Shown here in pieces: positions 33,970 through 44,800 of a DNA stretch of 64,000 nt. The translations under genes and the position numbers were made by a program. The notes under the pieces are model-generated. The model was not told the DNA's origin and did not search any database. It was given only the letters and a program-made list of their open reading frames with translations. Source of the DNA: Macrostomum hystrix (Eukaryota; Platyhelminthes; Macrostomidae); contig CATNEN010000007.1 in the NCBI GenBank assembly GCA_950097015.1, positions 4,154,001 through 4,218,000 of the forward strand. Reading direction: 5' to 3'. How positions within the stretch are numbered: the first letter of the stretch is position 1; the number at the start of each line of letters is the position of its first letter.

Positions 33970-35445
33970 ATGGCTGCCCTCGTGAATCATGATCTTATGC
34001 CCCCACTGATTGACATGCAGTTCGCAGAAATAGCTGGTATGTCCCGTGACGAGATGCACATCGCTTCTGTAGTGAGCAATCTGGATAGAGAAATGGAAAC
34101 ATTAGAAATCGAGAGTCCCATTTCGGATGCGGCTGATAGCAACGGCTTGCAAGAACTGATGGACGCGGACCCGGAGAAGTGAGCAACTTAGACGAGCTAG
34201 AAAGTGTAGCTATACAACTGGAGAAGGACAACCAGTGCAAGTCCAGCATTGCGAAGGAGACGGCTGCTATCCAGCGCTTCAATGCTTGGCTGCTGGAGAA
34301 GAATCTCCAAATGAATTTCAAGACGGCACCTGTGCAGGAGATCGCAAAATTCCTTCGCTATTTCTACGCATCGCTGAAGAAGCCAAATGGAAGCTACTAT
34401 TCGCCGAACACGCTGGTGGGTCTACGCGCCGGGCTGTTTCGTCATTTTATGAAGCTTCGAGGGCTGAACATCATTGCTGAGCCTCAATTCCAGAATGCTA
34501 ATTTGACCTTGAAGCACGCCTGCAGCGCCTTTATTCGTGACGGGGGTCGAATTCAGCACTTTAGTGCTTTAGAATGTGAAGATCTACATAGACTCACTGA
34601 CTACTTTACGAGGCGAGATCCTATTCGGCTTCAGGATGAGGTGTACTTTAATACGCTTTACTACTTTGGGAATCGTGGTCGTGAGTGGATCAGAGGCCTA
34701 ACCATGGACTCATTCGAAGAAGTTCGTCTAGCAAATGGTACCGCAGCGGTACTCATGAAGACTGGTGCCAGCAAGAATGTTCGTGGCTCACTCGCCATCA
34801 AGGAGAGCGACGACAACAAAGAGGTTCTAATGGTGGCAATTCCAGGTTCGTCATGCTGTCCTGTCGAGGCATTCCGACTGTATTGCGCCAAGATTCGCGA
34901 AGTTCCCGGGTGGAATGATGAAAGATTTTTTTCTGAGACCAAAAGCTGTCATCGGACGGGATGGACTCTGGTACACCAAACAGCCGGTCGGTGTGAACAG
35001 CCTCGGTCCGATGCTGAAGCGAATTTCGACCAGTGCTGGACTTTCCAAGACTTACACTGCTCACTGTGTCCGTGCGACTGTGGTCACCGAACTGCACAAA
35101 GCCGGCGTTGCTGTCGAGACAATCGCAAAGGTAACGGGGCACAAGGTAAGTGAAACTAAATAAAGTGATTTTATGCATATTTTTTGTAAATTAAAATCAT
35201 ATGCAGCATACGAGCGTACATGTACATGCTGCTTCACTATTTCTCTATAAAAATGCTTCCTTCTGCAGGTCAGTACTTCAGTTGAGCGCTACATCCGTCG
35301 GGGGGAAAAGAGAGAGAGCAAAATGGCGCAGATCAGCACCTGCCTGACGGATTCACTCGCCGGTCACATCGCTGGCTCCTCAAGCACTTTATCAGTGCCA
35401 TCGGTGGCCGCCGGAGAAGATTCGAATACAAGCATTGAAATATAA
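33970..35445 (+). CDS. Crypton-type tyrosine recombinase (DUF3504-like), two exons, two frame breaks
   Basis: DNA transposon recombinase that cuts and rejoins DNA through a tyrosine nucleophile. A short N-terminal segment (from ATG 33970, MAALVNHD) reads to 34178; the core (34179-34930) is one register back and holds the SAM-like core-binding domain (AIQRFNAWLLEKN, KKPNGSYYSPNTLVGLRAGL) and the first catalytic region FGNRGREWIRGL. At a T7 run (34926-34932) the frame moves again to RPKAVIGRDGLWYTKQPVGV, then AGLSKTYTAHCVRATVVTEL (H-x-x-R box) and VTGHK. A 123-nt GT-AG intron (35146-35268) joins VTGHK to VSTSVERYIRRG with the catalytic Tyr, ending at TAA 35445. The full R...HxxR...Y set is present. 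The two breaks shift in opposite directions. Domain order matches Cryptons and the Crypton-derived DUF3504 proteins; it could be an active element with sequencing indels, or a recent pseudogene. Confidence 0.85.
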
Positions 35446-36192
35446 TGCGACATCACCTCAGACCGTGGCGCCCAGTTCACGTCGCAGCTGTGGTCCAGCG
35501 AGTCCCGCTTCCTAGGCATGCAGCTGCACCGGACGACAGCCTTTCATCCGCAGGCGGGCTGGTCGTGCGTTTCCACCGGTAACTGAAGGCCGCCCTCGTG
35601 GCGCGGCTGACGGGACTGGCCTGGGTCAGCGAGCTGCCCCGGGTACTACTCGGCAATCTGGACGACCCCCAAGGAGGACCTGGAGGCATCATCGGCCGAG
35701 CTGGTCTATGGAGCACACCTCTGTATGCCTGGCGAGTGTCTGCAGTTTGGACAGCCTGTCGACGGCCACGACCAGTTCCTCGCCCAGCTCTGTGGCGCAG
35801 TTCAAGCTTTCCGGCCGACGCCGACAACGCATCATAACAGCCGCCCGACGGCGTGGCCCGCGGCCCTCGACTCCTGCCCATTTGTTTTCGTCCGGTGGGA
35901 TGGCCATCAAGCTCCGGTGCAGAAGCCCAGCGACGGCCCATTCAAGGTCATCCAGCCGGGCGACAAGACCTTCCTGTTGGACCTGGGCACGTGACGCGAC
36001 CAGGTGTCTGTTGAAAGACTGAAACCGGCGATCCTCGATCTGCGGGAGCAAGTTCCGGCACCGGTTGTGCGGCCTAGAGGCCGCCCACCTCTACAGCTTG
36101 CGGCGCTGCCGACACCGATGACGACCGACGAAACCAGCCCAATGCCAGTCCCTCAATGCAACACCGCTCAGGGTGTGGACACCCTGACGTGA
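35446..36192 (+). pseudogene. Ty3/Gypsy integrase C-terminal half
   Basis: Starts directly after the Crypton stop with [16 protein letters not shown] (integrase catalytic core, second Asp region) and [10 protein letters not shown]. It continues through frameshifts and a stop (about 35580) into [49 protein letters not shown] and SDGPFKVIQPGDKTFLLDLG, the GPY/F chromatin-interacting module, ending with VSVERLKPAILDL. The HHCC zinc region and first Asp are missing, as are RT and RNase H. Same clade character as the gag-protease piece at 32584-33420, so both are probably remnants of one element split by the Crypton. Confidence 0.85.
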
Positions 36193-36432
36193 ATTTCTCC
36201 GGTTTCACTGAGCAAGCCCAAATATTAAGTGCAGCTCAACCACAGAACACTATCGCCTAGTCTGTCAACCAATCAGTCACCACCCAATGCTGTAAGCATT
36301 CAAAGCATTCAGGTACTGACAAAAAATTTTCTGGGTGGAATTCCTTTCCTGAATATTTTTTCGGTCATAGCACTTATTCCCCCCTTGGTATAACAAATGG
36401 ACAGCAAAATGGCTTGGTAGTCCTACCATTAA
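36190..36432 (+). repeat. Dispersed repeat family R2, copy 1
   Basis: Aligns with 50805-50995 from gaatttctcc through cgcctagtctgtcaaccaat and on to gcaaaatggcttggtagt. This copy has an extra ~45 bp in the middle. It abuts the end of the Gypsy integrase where a 3' LTR would be expected. Confidence 0.85.
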
Positions 36433-38084
36433 TAAGCAAATGCCAAACATTTGGATATGTAATTTGAAGTGAGTAAGATGAATGAGAGGTATGTGAGTTT
36501 CAGCAGCCCCCTGGAGGATATATACCTGCATTGCCATCAAAGCTATGCCCATAAAAATTCTACTAAAAAGTTTAAAACAAGCTCTGTTTTAATGACTTTT
36601 TTGTACAAAAATGTGGGCCTACCTGGTAAACAAACAAAAACTTATAGTATGAAAAATGAAAAAAAGTCATAGTATGATTTAGGAAGTAAGATCTATTTTA
36701 AACAGAATCATGCAAAAAACTAAAAAGTTTTAGTTTAATTCTGGTAAACTATAGTTTAAACTTATCCTAAGATTTCTTACAATAAACAATTAAATAATCA
36801 AATATGCTATAATGAAAACAGGCGATTATATGTTGTCTTCTTGCATTCTAAACACAAAATCTTTTAAAAAAAGAAATATAAAAATCGAATGCTAAACTTA
36901 ATTTAAAAAATAATACTATCATTTAATATTACTCTTCTATATTTTGCTTTTATAGCTAGGTATATTATATTTATAGCTAGTTGTTTACAATGAACATTTC
37001 AGAATAGGGTAAATTCTAGAAAATTCATTTTAGAAGATTCCTGCAGAAATTGAAATGCAGAAATTGTAATTAATTTACATAGCATAAATTACTAATTCAT
37101 GCACTAGATCCTATACTATACCATGCGACATAGCTAACTAGCTAAAGTAAAAATATAAACTAGAGTTTCAGTGGTCACCTATATTTCTAAAACTTTCAAA
37201 TCGAAAGTTTCTGGCCAGTGTAGTTCAGTTCATTTGTACAGTGAATAAACCTGTGAAGTAAGTGGAGAATCTGAGACAGTCACTTCACTATAAAGTTAGT
37301 GGCTGTTAGCTAGACATTCAAATATTTACTTCGAAACTTTACATAGAATTAGATACAGAGACTAAGAAAATATTTAAATAAACAATGATACTTTAGATAG
37401 ATATTAACTATCAAGTAGTTAGATCTCTTACACTGGAACGAGCTAACACAGTTTGGCATGTTAGTTATCATTTTGCACTTCACATTTTCATACTTTTATT
37501 TTACATTTCATAAAATGTTTTTAAAAGTGGCTAAAATAATATATTTATTACAGCTATAATGCCCCATATTTTTCATACCAAAATTAAGCGAGATATAGCA
37601 CGAATTTTTATAAAGATAAAGACTTAAAAACGGTTCCAGTTATTTATTAGTAGAATAGACAATAGTGCCAATGAAAGAAAATCGTAGTATTTAGCTTTTA
37701 AAACGTTTTAAATTGTATAAATATTTTAGTTTCTATGCACAATTTTTTTCTTATAATTAAATAATTAGTACAATGAATCGCATGAATCATATCATTAATA
37801 TCAATGATTACAATCCAAGATGTTCGCTGCTCGATCGAAACAATATATAAAAATGATTCGCTATCTGAAAAACTAAAATCGTGCGTCGAGTAAAAGCAAA
37901 ATTTAAACAAATTTTATCGTCTTTTTAAATACGAAGAACCCATTTTTGATCTGATGCTCAATACGGCTAGATACTGAGAAAGTACTGCCTCACTAAAGCT
38001 TTACGATAACATAAAATAACAATGATTGATTTCGACCGTCTGCACCCCTCCAAATCACTGCAAGTGAACATAGCAAATTCAAGG
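36433..38084. other. AT-rich desert
   Basis: Very AT-rich unique DNA with many short A/T runs. No coding signal and no tandem array. Confidence 0.5.
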
Positions 38085-38445
38085 ACCACTATAGAAGAAG
38101 GACGGGACGCTTTGTTTTTTTGTGTCTTGATTTTCGCGAAAAAATGCACTAGAGTTTCACATGAATAAGTTGATAACTTTTTATTGGAAGCAGATCCAAT
38201 GCTGTTATTTAATATATCTAGCAAAACATATGTTGCTTCTATGAATAATTGATCCTCATTGATCCTCATGTATATTTATCCTGAATCACAATAGCAACCA
38301 AATCAAGCATAAATTTAGCCTATAGCTTGGCCTACTGATTTGTTAAGTAAAAAATCTACAAAATTATCGTTATACACTTATACTTGATTAGAAAGTGACT
38401 GTTAAATTAAGTTAGTCACAAGATGGCAATTGACTGGATATTGTG
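38085..38445 (+). mobile_element. Solo left end related to the 13.7-kb transposon
   Basis: Aligns over about 360 bp with 13742-14155: aaggaccacta at the tip, gaagcagatccaatgctgtt, atacacttatacttgattag and aagtgactgttaaattaagt. It stops at attgactggatattgtg, exactly where ABCA-like sequence begins. No transposase and no right end follow. Confidence 0.85.
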
Positions 38446-38459
38446 TTTGAACGATGCAT

Positions 38460-39897
38460 TTGCAGCGCCTGATCGGCTTTTGCGGACAGGAGTACTCGCT
38501 ATGCGGCTCACTGACTGTGGCGCAGACAATCGAGCTGGCCCATGCAGATCAGTTGCAATAGTCGTCTCGAGACATGGGGAAGACGAAGCGAATAGGCTGC
38601 TGTCAGCGCATCGACTGACAAAATTGGTGGATATGAAGGTTTCAAACCTCAGCGTTGGCATTTTGCGAAAGTTGTGCACAGCCATTTCACTTATCGGGGA
38701 CGCCAAGGTTCTGTTCCTCGACGAGCCAACTACCGGAGTGGATCCGCTCTCTAGGTGGCTGATTTGGAAGTTGCTACAGGAATATAAAGCCAAGTCTTCT
38801 GTTGTGCTGAGCACTCAGGCAATGGATGATGCCGACGTGCCTGTCTGGTGGAGCTGTCCTTTGTGCCGGGTCTTCAATTTTTCTGAAAAGCGCATTTGAC
38901 TGCGGCTTCCATTTCAACGTCACGGTGAAGCAGACAAATTACGTTGCGCTACTGACCAAGCGATTCGAAAACGATTTTTTAAAAATTAAAAATTAAGAAC
39001 ACATTTTCTTCTAACAGTCTGAGCTTTCACCTACCGGCCACGGAGATCCATATGCTGCCCACTCGGGCAAACGCTTTTGAACGAAGAAATGACTATATAA
39101 GCTCGTTCGGATTGGTTCAAAATTCGCTTTACGATATCTTCATGCGGCTACGAGACTTGACGCCCGACGAGGTCGAAAAGCTGTTCAACGAGGGCCGCGT
39201 TGGACTTCTAGTTAATGAAGACGAACGGAGTAAATACCCGAATGAGTCTCATCGATCTCCTTCAAGTCTAAGCATGTCAATTGACGAGATAGAGGGGATG
39301 ACTCAGCCTTCGTTTTGCATGCGATTTCAAGCGATAGACAAAGTCAGTTTTCTGCGCGGGATCCGATCTTGGAGTCGTCTTGTCACTCGAATCATTCACT
39401 TGGTCTGTGTACCAAGCCCTGTGTTCCCATGATCATTCCGGCGGTAACAAAAGCGTCGTCAATCGGAACAACTTTTAGGCTCTAGAAATTCACGTTGATG
39501 CCGATGTTTACAAGTCATCCAAGAGCAGGATCAGTTGGGCCACATCAAGTCAGCTTGCTACTCAGCCAACTGCCCGGCAGCAGTGTCCGATCATTTTCAC
39601 TGACAACTGGAATTGCGCCCTCTTAAATCATCCTCGCAAATTTATCACAGATTCGCTCAGCACTCGTCACGTGACGCGTCCGCCGCTCAGGGTGCGTATA
39701 CGAAGTTTTCCAGGCTTGTTGGGAATAATTCATTAGACAATTCCTGCAAGGTGGTCACTGTGTCGATGTGTAATTACCGGAGCATGCTTATTCCACTATA
39801 CGCAGCTTTTATGCAACAGATTATTATCGCCTTAGTCCCAGCTACGTTCTTTGATGACCTTCTTGAAGACAGAGACACCAAGGTCAGCAACCAATAG
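38460..39897 (+). pseudogene. ABCA-subfamily transporter fragment A (NBD then TMD2 start)
   Basis: ABCA proteins are full-length lipid-exporting ABC transporters. In one frame the region begins with FCGQEYSLCGSLTVAQTIEL, the Q-loop area of an ABCA nucleotide-binding domain. The frame then changes and gives VSNLSVGILRKLCTAISLIG (signature, LSGG altered to LSVG, about 38643), KVLFLDEPTTGVDPLSR (Walker B/D-loop, about 38705) and LSTQAMDDADV (H-loop with His replaced by Gln). A second frameshift leads to AFDCGFHFNVTVKQ, and at 39040-39150 SFHLPA and SSFGLVQNSLYDIFMRL match the ABCA post-NBD regulatory extension. A weak match to the TMD2 entry (about 39330-39400) follows. Walker A and TMD1 are missing and several frames are broken, hence pseudogene. 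Its 5' end coincides with the transposon end at 38445. Confidence 0.8.
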
Positions 39898-39929
39898 TCT
39901 TCAATGGGCATGGGAAAAGCTCAGTACTG

Positions 39930-40075
39930 GATGAGTATGAGTATGGGGTGGATTTCATTGGATTGAGTTGGATGTCATTGGAGTGGTTGGGTGTCACTGG
40001 AGTGAGGTGGATGTCACTGGAGTGAGGTGGTTGTCAGGGAGTGGGGTGTATGTCGGTGGATTGGTTGGGGTCTGG
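39930..40075. repeat. Imperfect ~22-bp repeat
   Basis: About six diverged copies of tggatgtcattggagtggtt. Confidence 0.75.
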
Positions 40076-40634
40076 GTTGAATAATTAAAATCAGCAATGA
40101 GACGCCATTAGGCCGCGTCCAATTTGCCCTGAACTGCATGCGAACCCGTGCGCATCAACATGTTAGCCTAAAGTTCCACCAAATTCACTGCAAACCAAGT
40201 GCGGGGGCTTAAAGTTGATTGACAAATTTTTCAATGCTTTGAGAGGAGAAACGTTGCGATGTGAAAAAAACAACTGCAAGGCAAAAAAGTTGCTGGCACA
40301 AGCAGCAGAAGGCTGGGCTTGTACAATTGGAACTGCTTCAACCGCGTAGCTGCTTGGGTATTGTTCCAATCATAAAGGAAGCTGGACTGGCTCTGCTTCT
40401 CTCTGCTCTTGAAGCATTTTAGACAATAAATAGCAGCTGAAGCTGCAGGAAGAACTGGGTGCCGACTCAGCCAGTCGATTTTGCATGACTTTCGGCAGAA
40501 GAAGAAAATCAGCAAGAGAAGAATGCAGAAGAGGCGACTGGCCGGCAAGGAGCTCTTCAAGAGCCTGTGAGCCTTCCATGCGTCTGTCTCACCTGCCTCT
40601 CCTCTCTACTTCTCTGTCTACTCCTAAAAGTAGC
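40076..40634. other. Unassigned spacer
   Basis: Unique DNA; frames at 40163-40706 on both strands show no recognised domain. Confidence 0.4.
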
Positions 40635-41155
40635 AGTTGCCGACTCTTGCCAGTCTGCATTCCAATGAGTCTAGATCCCCACCAATCTACATCCCAGTTA
40701 GTCTAGATCCCCACCAATGTGCATCCCAATGAGTCTAGATCCTCACCAATCTACATCTCATTGAGTCTAGATCCCCACCAATCTACATCCCAATGAGTCT
40801 AGATCCTCACCAATCTGCATCCCAATGAGTCTAGATCCCCACCAATCTGCATCCCAATGAGTCTAGATCCTCACCAATCTACATCCCAATGAGTCTAGAT
40901 CCCCACCAATCTGCATCCCAATGAGTCTAGATCCCCACCAATCTGCATCCCAATGAGTCTAGATCCCCACCAATCTGCATCCCAATGAGTCTAGATCCTC
41001 ACCAATGTGCATCCCAATGAGTCTAGATCCCCACCAATCTGCATCCCAATGAGTCTAGATCCTCACCAATGTGCATCCCAATGAGTCTAGATCCCCACCA
41101 ATCTACATCCCAATGAGTCTAGATCCCCACCAATCTGCATCCCCGTGAGTCCGGC
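40635..41155. repeat. 32-bp minisatellite, about 16 copies
   Basis: Units of cccaatgagtctagatcccc plus accaatctgcat, with tcctc/tcccc and ctgcat/ctacat/gtgcat variants. Confidence 0.96.
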
Positions 41156-41869
41156 CACGGAGCAGTTCAAATCCCTTGTTGGTTAACTCCTGCGGTTAAA
41201 AAATTCAAAAATCCAAAACATCAAATTAAATATTAATTTGCACATTGATGATCAGAGACACAGCTTTTGTTAATCCCCGGTGAATATTATTTTGTGTAGA
41301 AATAAATTAACTTTCTTTAATTAAAAGTGTCATAAATAGTTAATTGTATTGTTGTGTCTCTCCTAGAAACGTGCTATATACTCGTAGATGTCCATCTTTA
41401 GCTAGCGATCGAGATTCTCAGTCGCAATTCACTTCATTAAATTATTGTGTCAAAGTCAACTAGACATTGAATAAAAAATGGAAACCAAATTTTGGTGAGT
41501 TTATTGTTTTTTAGAAAAAATTTAACTTCCTCACCTGTTGGATGATGAGTAATGGTTCATCAAAAAAGTTACAATTTGAAATCAAATTTTGGTTTCAAAA
41601 TCACTTCGTGGGAATCTCCCCTAATTGATAATCCCACCGGCATGATAATCTGGGATCATCTCTTCTGCGAGCTAGATAATCTCCTTGCAGGATAATCTCA
41701 CTAAAGGAAAATCTTCCTACACAATAAATTTAGTACTGCTGCTTGACAATCTACATATGAAAAATGTTTTGTTCCTCTATCGCCCGCTCATTTGAGGGGC
41801 ATTCACACATCTTATTAACTCATAAAAAGCATCTTCAAAACTTCTAAAAAAGCAAAAGCTGTTTTAACA
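41156..41869. other. AT-rich sequence upstream of the ankyrin/armadillo exon
   Basis: Unique AT-rich DNA. Probably intron or 5' flank of the downstream gene; no further exon was recognised. Confidence 0.4.
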
Positions 41870-41880
41870 GGGTCACGCAG

Positions 41881-44800
41881 GTGATGGTAGCTCGAAACTC
41901 GCACAGCCTGTTCAACCTGACAACCCTGAAGAACATCAAAGACTTTCACGCCACAATGAACGAATTCGACGACTCCGGCTGGGCGCCAATCCATCGGGCG
42001 GCCGAGCGCGGCCTCGTCGCCTCCGTGGAGCGATTCGCCGCGGCAAACCCGGCGCAGCTCGAGCTGCCAACACGCGACCGGGACCGCCTGACACCCCTGC
42101 TGGTGGCGGCCGTCAGCGGACAGGCGGCCGTCCTTTGGTTGCTGGCCAGACACGGCGCCAGGCTGGATGCCACATCGGCGCTGGGAGCCGGAGTCGTCGA
42201 CTTGGCTGCCGGAGCCAGTCGAGGCGAAGCTGTGGCCGCCCTGTTGAAGCTGCTGGGCGGGTCGGGCGTGTGGCCGACGCTTTTGCGGCAGCTGGCGTCG
42301 ACAACAGAGTCGGACGCGCTGGCCGGAGCCGCCTGCCTGCGACGCCTCCTGCGCAATCGGCAGAGAGACGGCCGGAGGTGGTCGAGGCCGGTTTCGTCAA
42401 GTCGGCGACGGCGGCGCTCCGCTGGGCGGCAGCGCCACGCGGCGCCACGCCACGCTCGGGCGAGGCCGCACTCCGTCTCCTGACTGGCGGCTTGAGCTGT
42501 TCCAAACTGCAGGCTGACCTGCTGGCCTCCGCGGAGACTCTGCCGGCCATCAATCGGCTGCTGCTGGTGTCAAGGCCCGTTGACTGGCCGGAGCTGGATG
42601 CTCACTGGCGGCTACTCGGCGCCGCCGGCCGCTGCCTTCGCAGCCTGGCCAGCTGGCCGCAGCTGGCGCTCGCCTGCTCTGCGGCGGGCATCGGCACCAG
42701 CCTCTGCCGCTGCTTGACACGACTGTCGGAGGCCAGTGTAAGCGGCATCGAAGGTGAGGTTCCATCAGCGCCGCCGCTCGAGCTGATGGCTGAACTGGTT
42801 GAAGCTCTGGCTTGTCTGGCAGAGGTGAGCTCAGAATGCTCAGGATTGTTCATAGATTTGCTAATGACATGAATTTTATCCACTGTTTTAAGTCCGTGCC
42901 GGACCAGAAATCGGTCATCGGTCGCGAGCCCGGCGCCGTCCGCTGCCTGTCCGAGCTCTTTCGCAATCCGGACGGCACGCCCAGGCTGCACAGGAGCCTC
43001 TTGCGCGGCTTGGTACACGCGACTGCCGCTCTGGCCAGTGGCCACTCGGGTGAGTACGTGCGGCCGGTCTAGTGTACTTTTATTTCCACACAGTATAGTT
43101 TTATCTATAAATTGTGTACTTTTATCTATAAATTGTGTACTTTTATCTATAAATTGTGTACCTTTATCTATAAACTGTGTACTTTTATCTATAAATTGTG
43201 TACTTTTATCTATAAATTGTGTACTTTTATCTATAAATCGTGTACTTTTATCTATAAATCGTGTACTTTTATCTATAGTGGTGTACTTTTATCTATAAAT
43301 AGTGTACTTTTATCTCTTCACAGTGTAATTTTATTTTTAAAGATTGTACTGCTTTCTATATAGTGTACTGTTTTTTAAGCATAATTGTACTTTTATTTCC
43401 ATATGGTGTACTTTTTCCATATAGTGTACTTTTACTTCCAAACAGTTATATTTTGGTTCGATCGGGAGCGACTGACTTGGCATACTTTTACCGCAATATA
43501 CGCTCGTAGATTGTATACAATTAAATCTAGCGCACGTTTAGTTATTTGACGTATATATTTTTTATCAAAAGAACCGTCAAAGTCCAGTCCATGGACTGAA
43601 CTGCTATATGAAGACTCGCGCCCACGCAATAGCTGCGGCAGTGCCACTGGCTGGCTTGCCGCAGAGTTTACATTCGAGGTGTAAGCATGTGCCACAAATC
43701 TCTGAAATGTCACTCTGTCACACTCGCAGCCAATCAGATTCGCCTAGTCGAGGCGGGCGCCGGGTCCAGTCTGGTGTTTCTCTGCCGGGCCAAGCAGCCA
43801 GAGCTGCAGCTGGCTGTCATGTCTGCCATTCGCTTGCTAGCCAGAAGGAATCCCACGGCGCAGCGTTCCCTGACAGCCGACGGCGCGATCTGGCCTTTGC
43901 TGGCTCATCTGAGACGGGTGCGAACACGCGACCTACAGGCGATTAGCGCGCGCGCAGTCTGGACGCTGGCCGGCGCTGATGAGAACCGTCGACGCGAGGT
44001 TGCAGTCGCCATGGGTGTCGACCTTCTTCTGGACTTTCTACAGGTGTGCCTTAGTTGTGAACAGGGAACAGTAAAAGACCCTTATATTATTTTTCAATCG
44101 TTCAATTTTTTGCTGTACCGCGCAGGTGAAGCACCAGCCGATCTACCTGCTGATGGAGCAGGCCAAAGCAGCCGACGCTGACGCTGCTTCAGCGACTCCA
44201 GAGGCGGCCGCAGAGGCGGCGCAGCGCAAAGCGGCGGTGGCTGCCACTCTGCGCCTGCTGTCAGACCGCATGCCGGAGGCGTACACCCGCGGCGTCGAGT
44301 TTGTGAGCTACTTACCCTGGAAGAGTCGTACCTAAGGAATCCCAGCAGGAGTCGTACCTAGGGAATCTCTCCTGTTTCCTTTCGCAGACCAGCGAGGAGC
44401 ACCTGCAGCTCATCGCGGCTGACGGTCTTGGCGTCCTGGCCGAAGGTCCACACTCGCTGCGGGACCGCATCGTGGACAGCCGAGGCCTGCCGGCTCTCGT
44501 GCGGCTTCTCCGGTCGGACAGGCCGGCCGTTGCCGAACTCGCCGCAGTTGCCATGCGGCGACTGAGCGTCGGAGTAGGGGACTGGCCCGACCGTCGGGTT
44601 CAGAGCCTTCTGCTGGCTGGCATCGGCGGCGACGCCATCGTAGGCGGCGACGCTTCGGACGGCGTCGGCGACGGCGGAAACGGCGGTGGTTTAACAACGA
44701 AGTGAGTCGAGGCAAATAAAAAAGTGAAATTCAAGGCAAACTGGCATGCACCACGTCGTTGGCTACGTGCGAATTCGTGTCTGTATTTGTTCAGGGGAGT

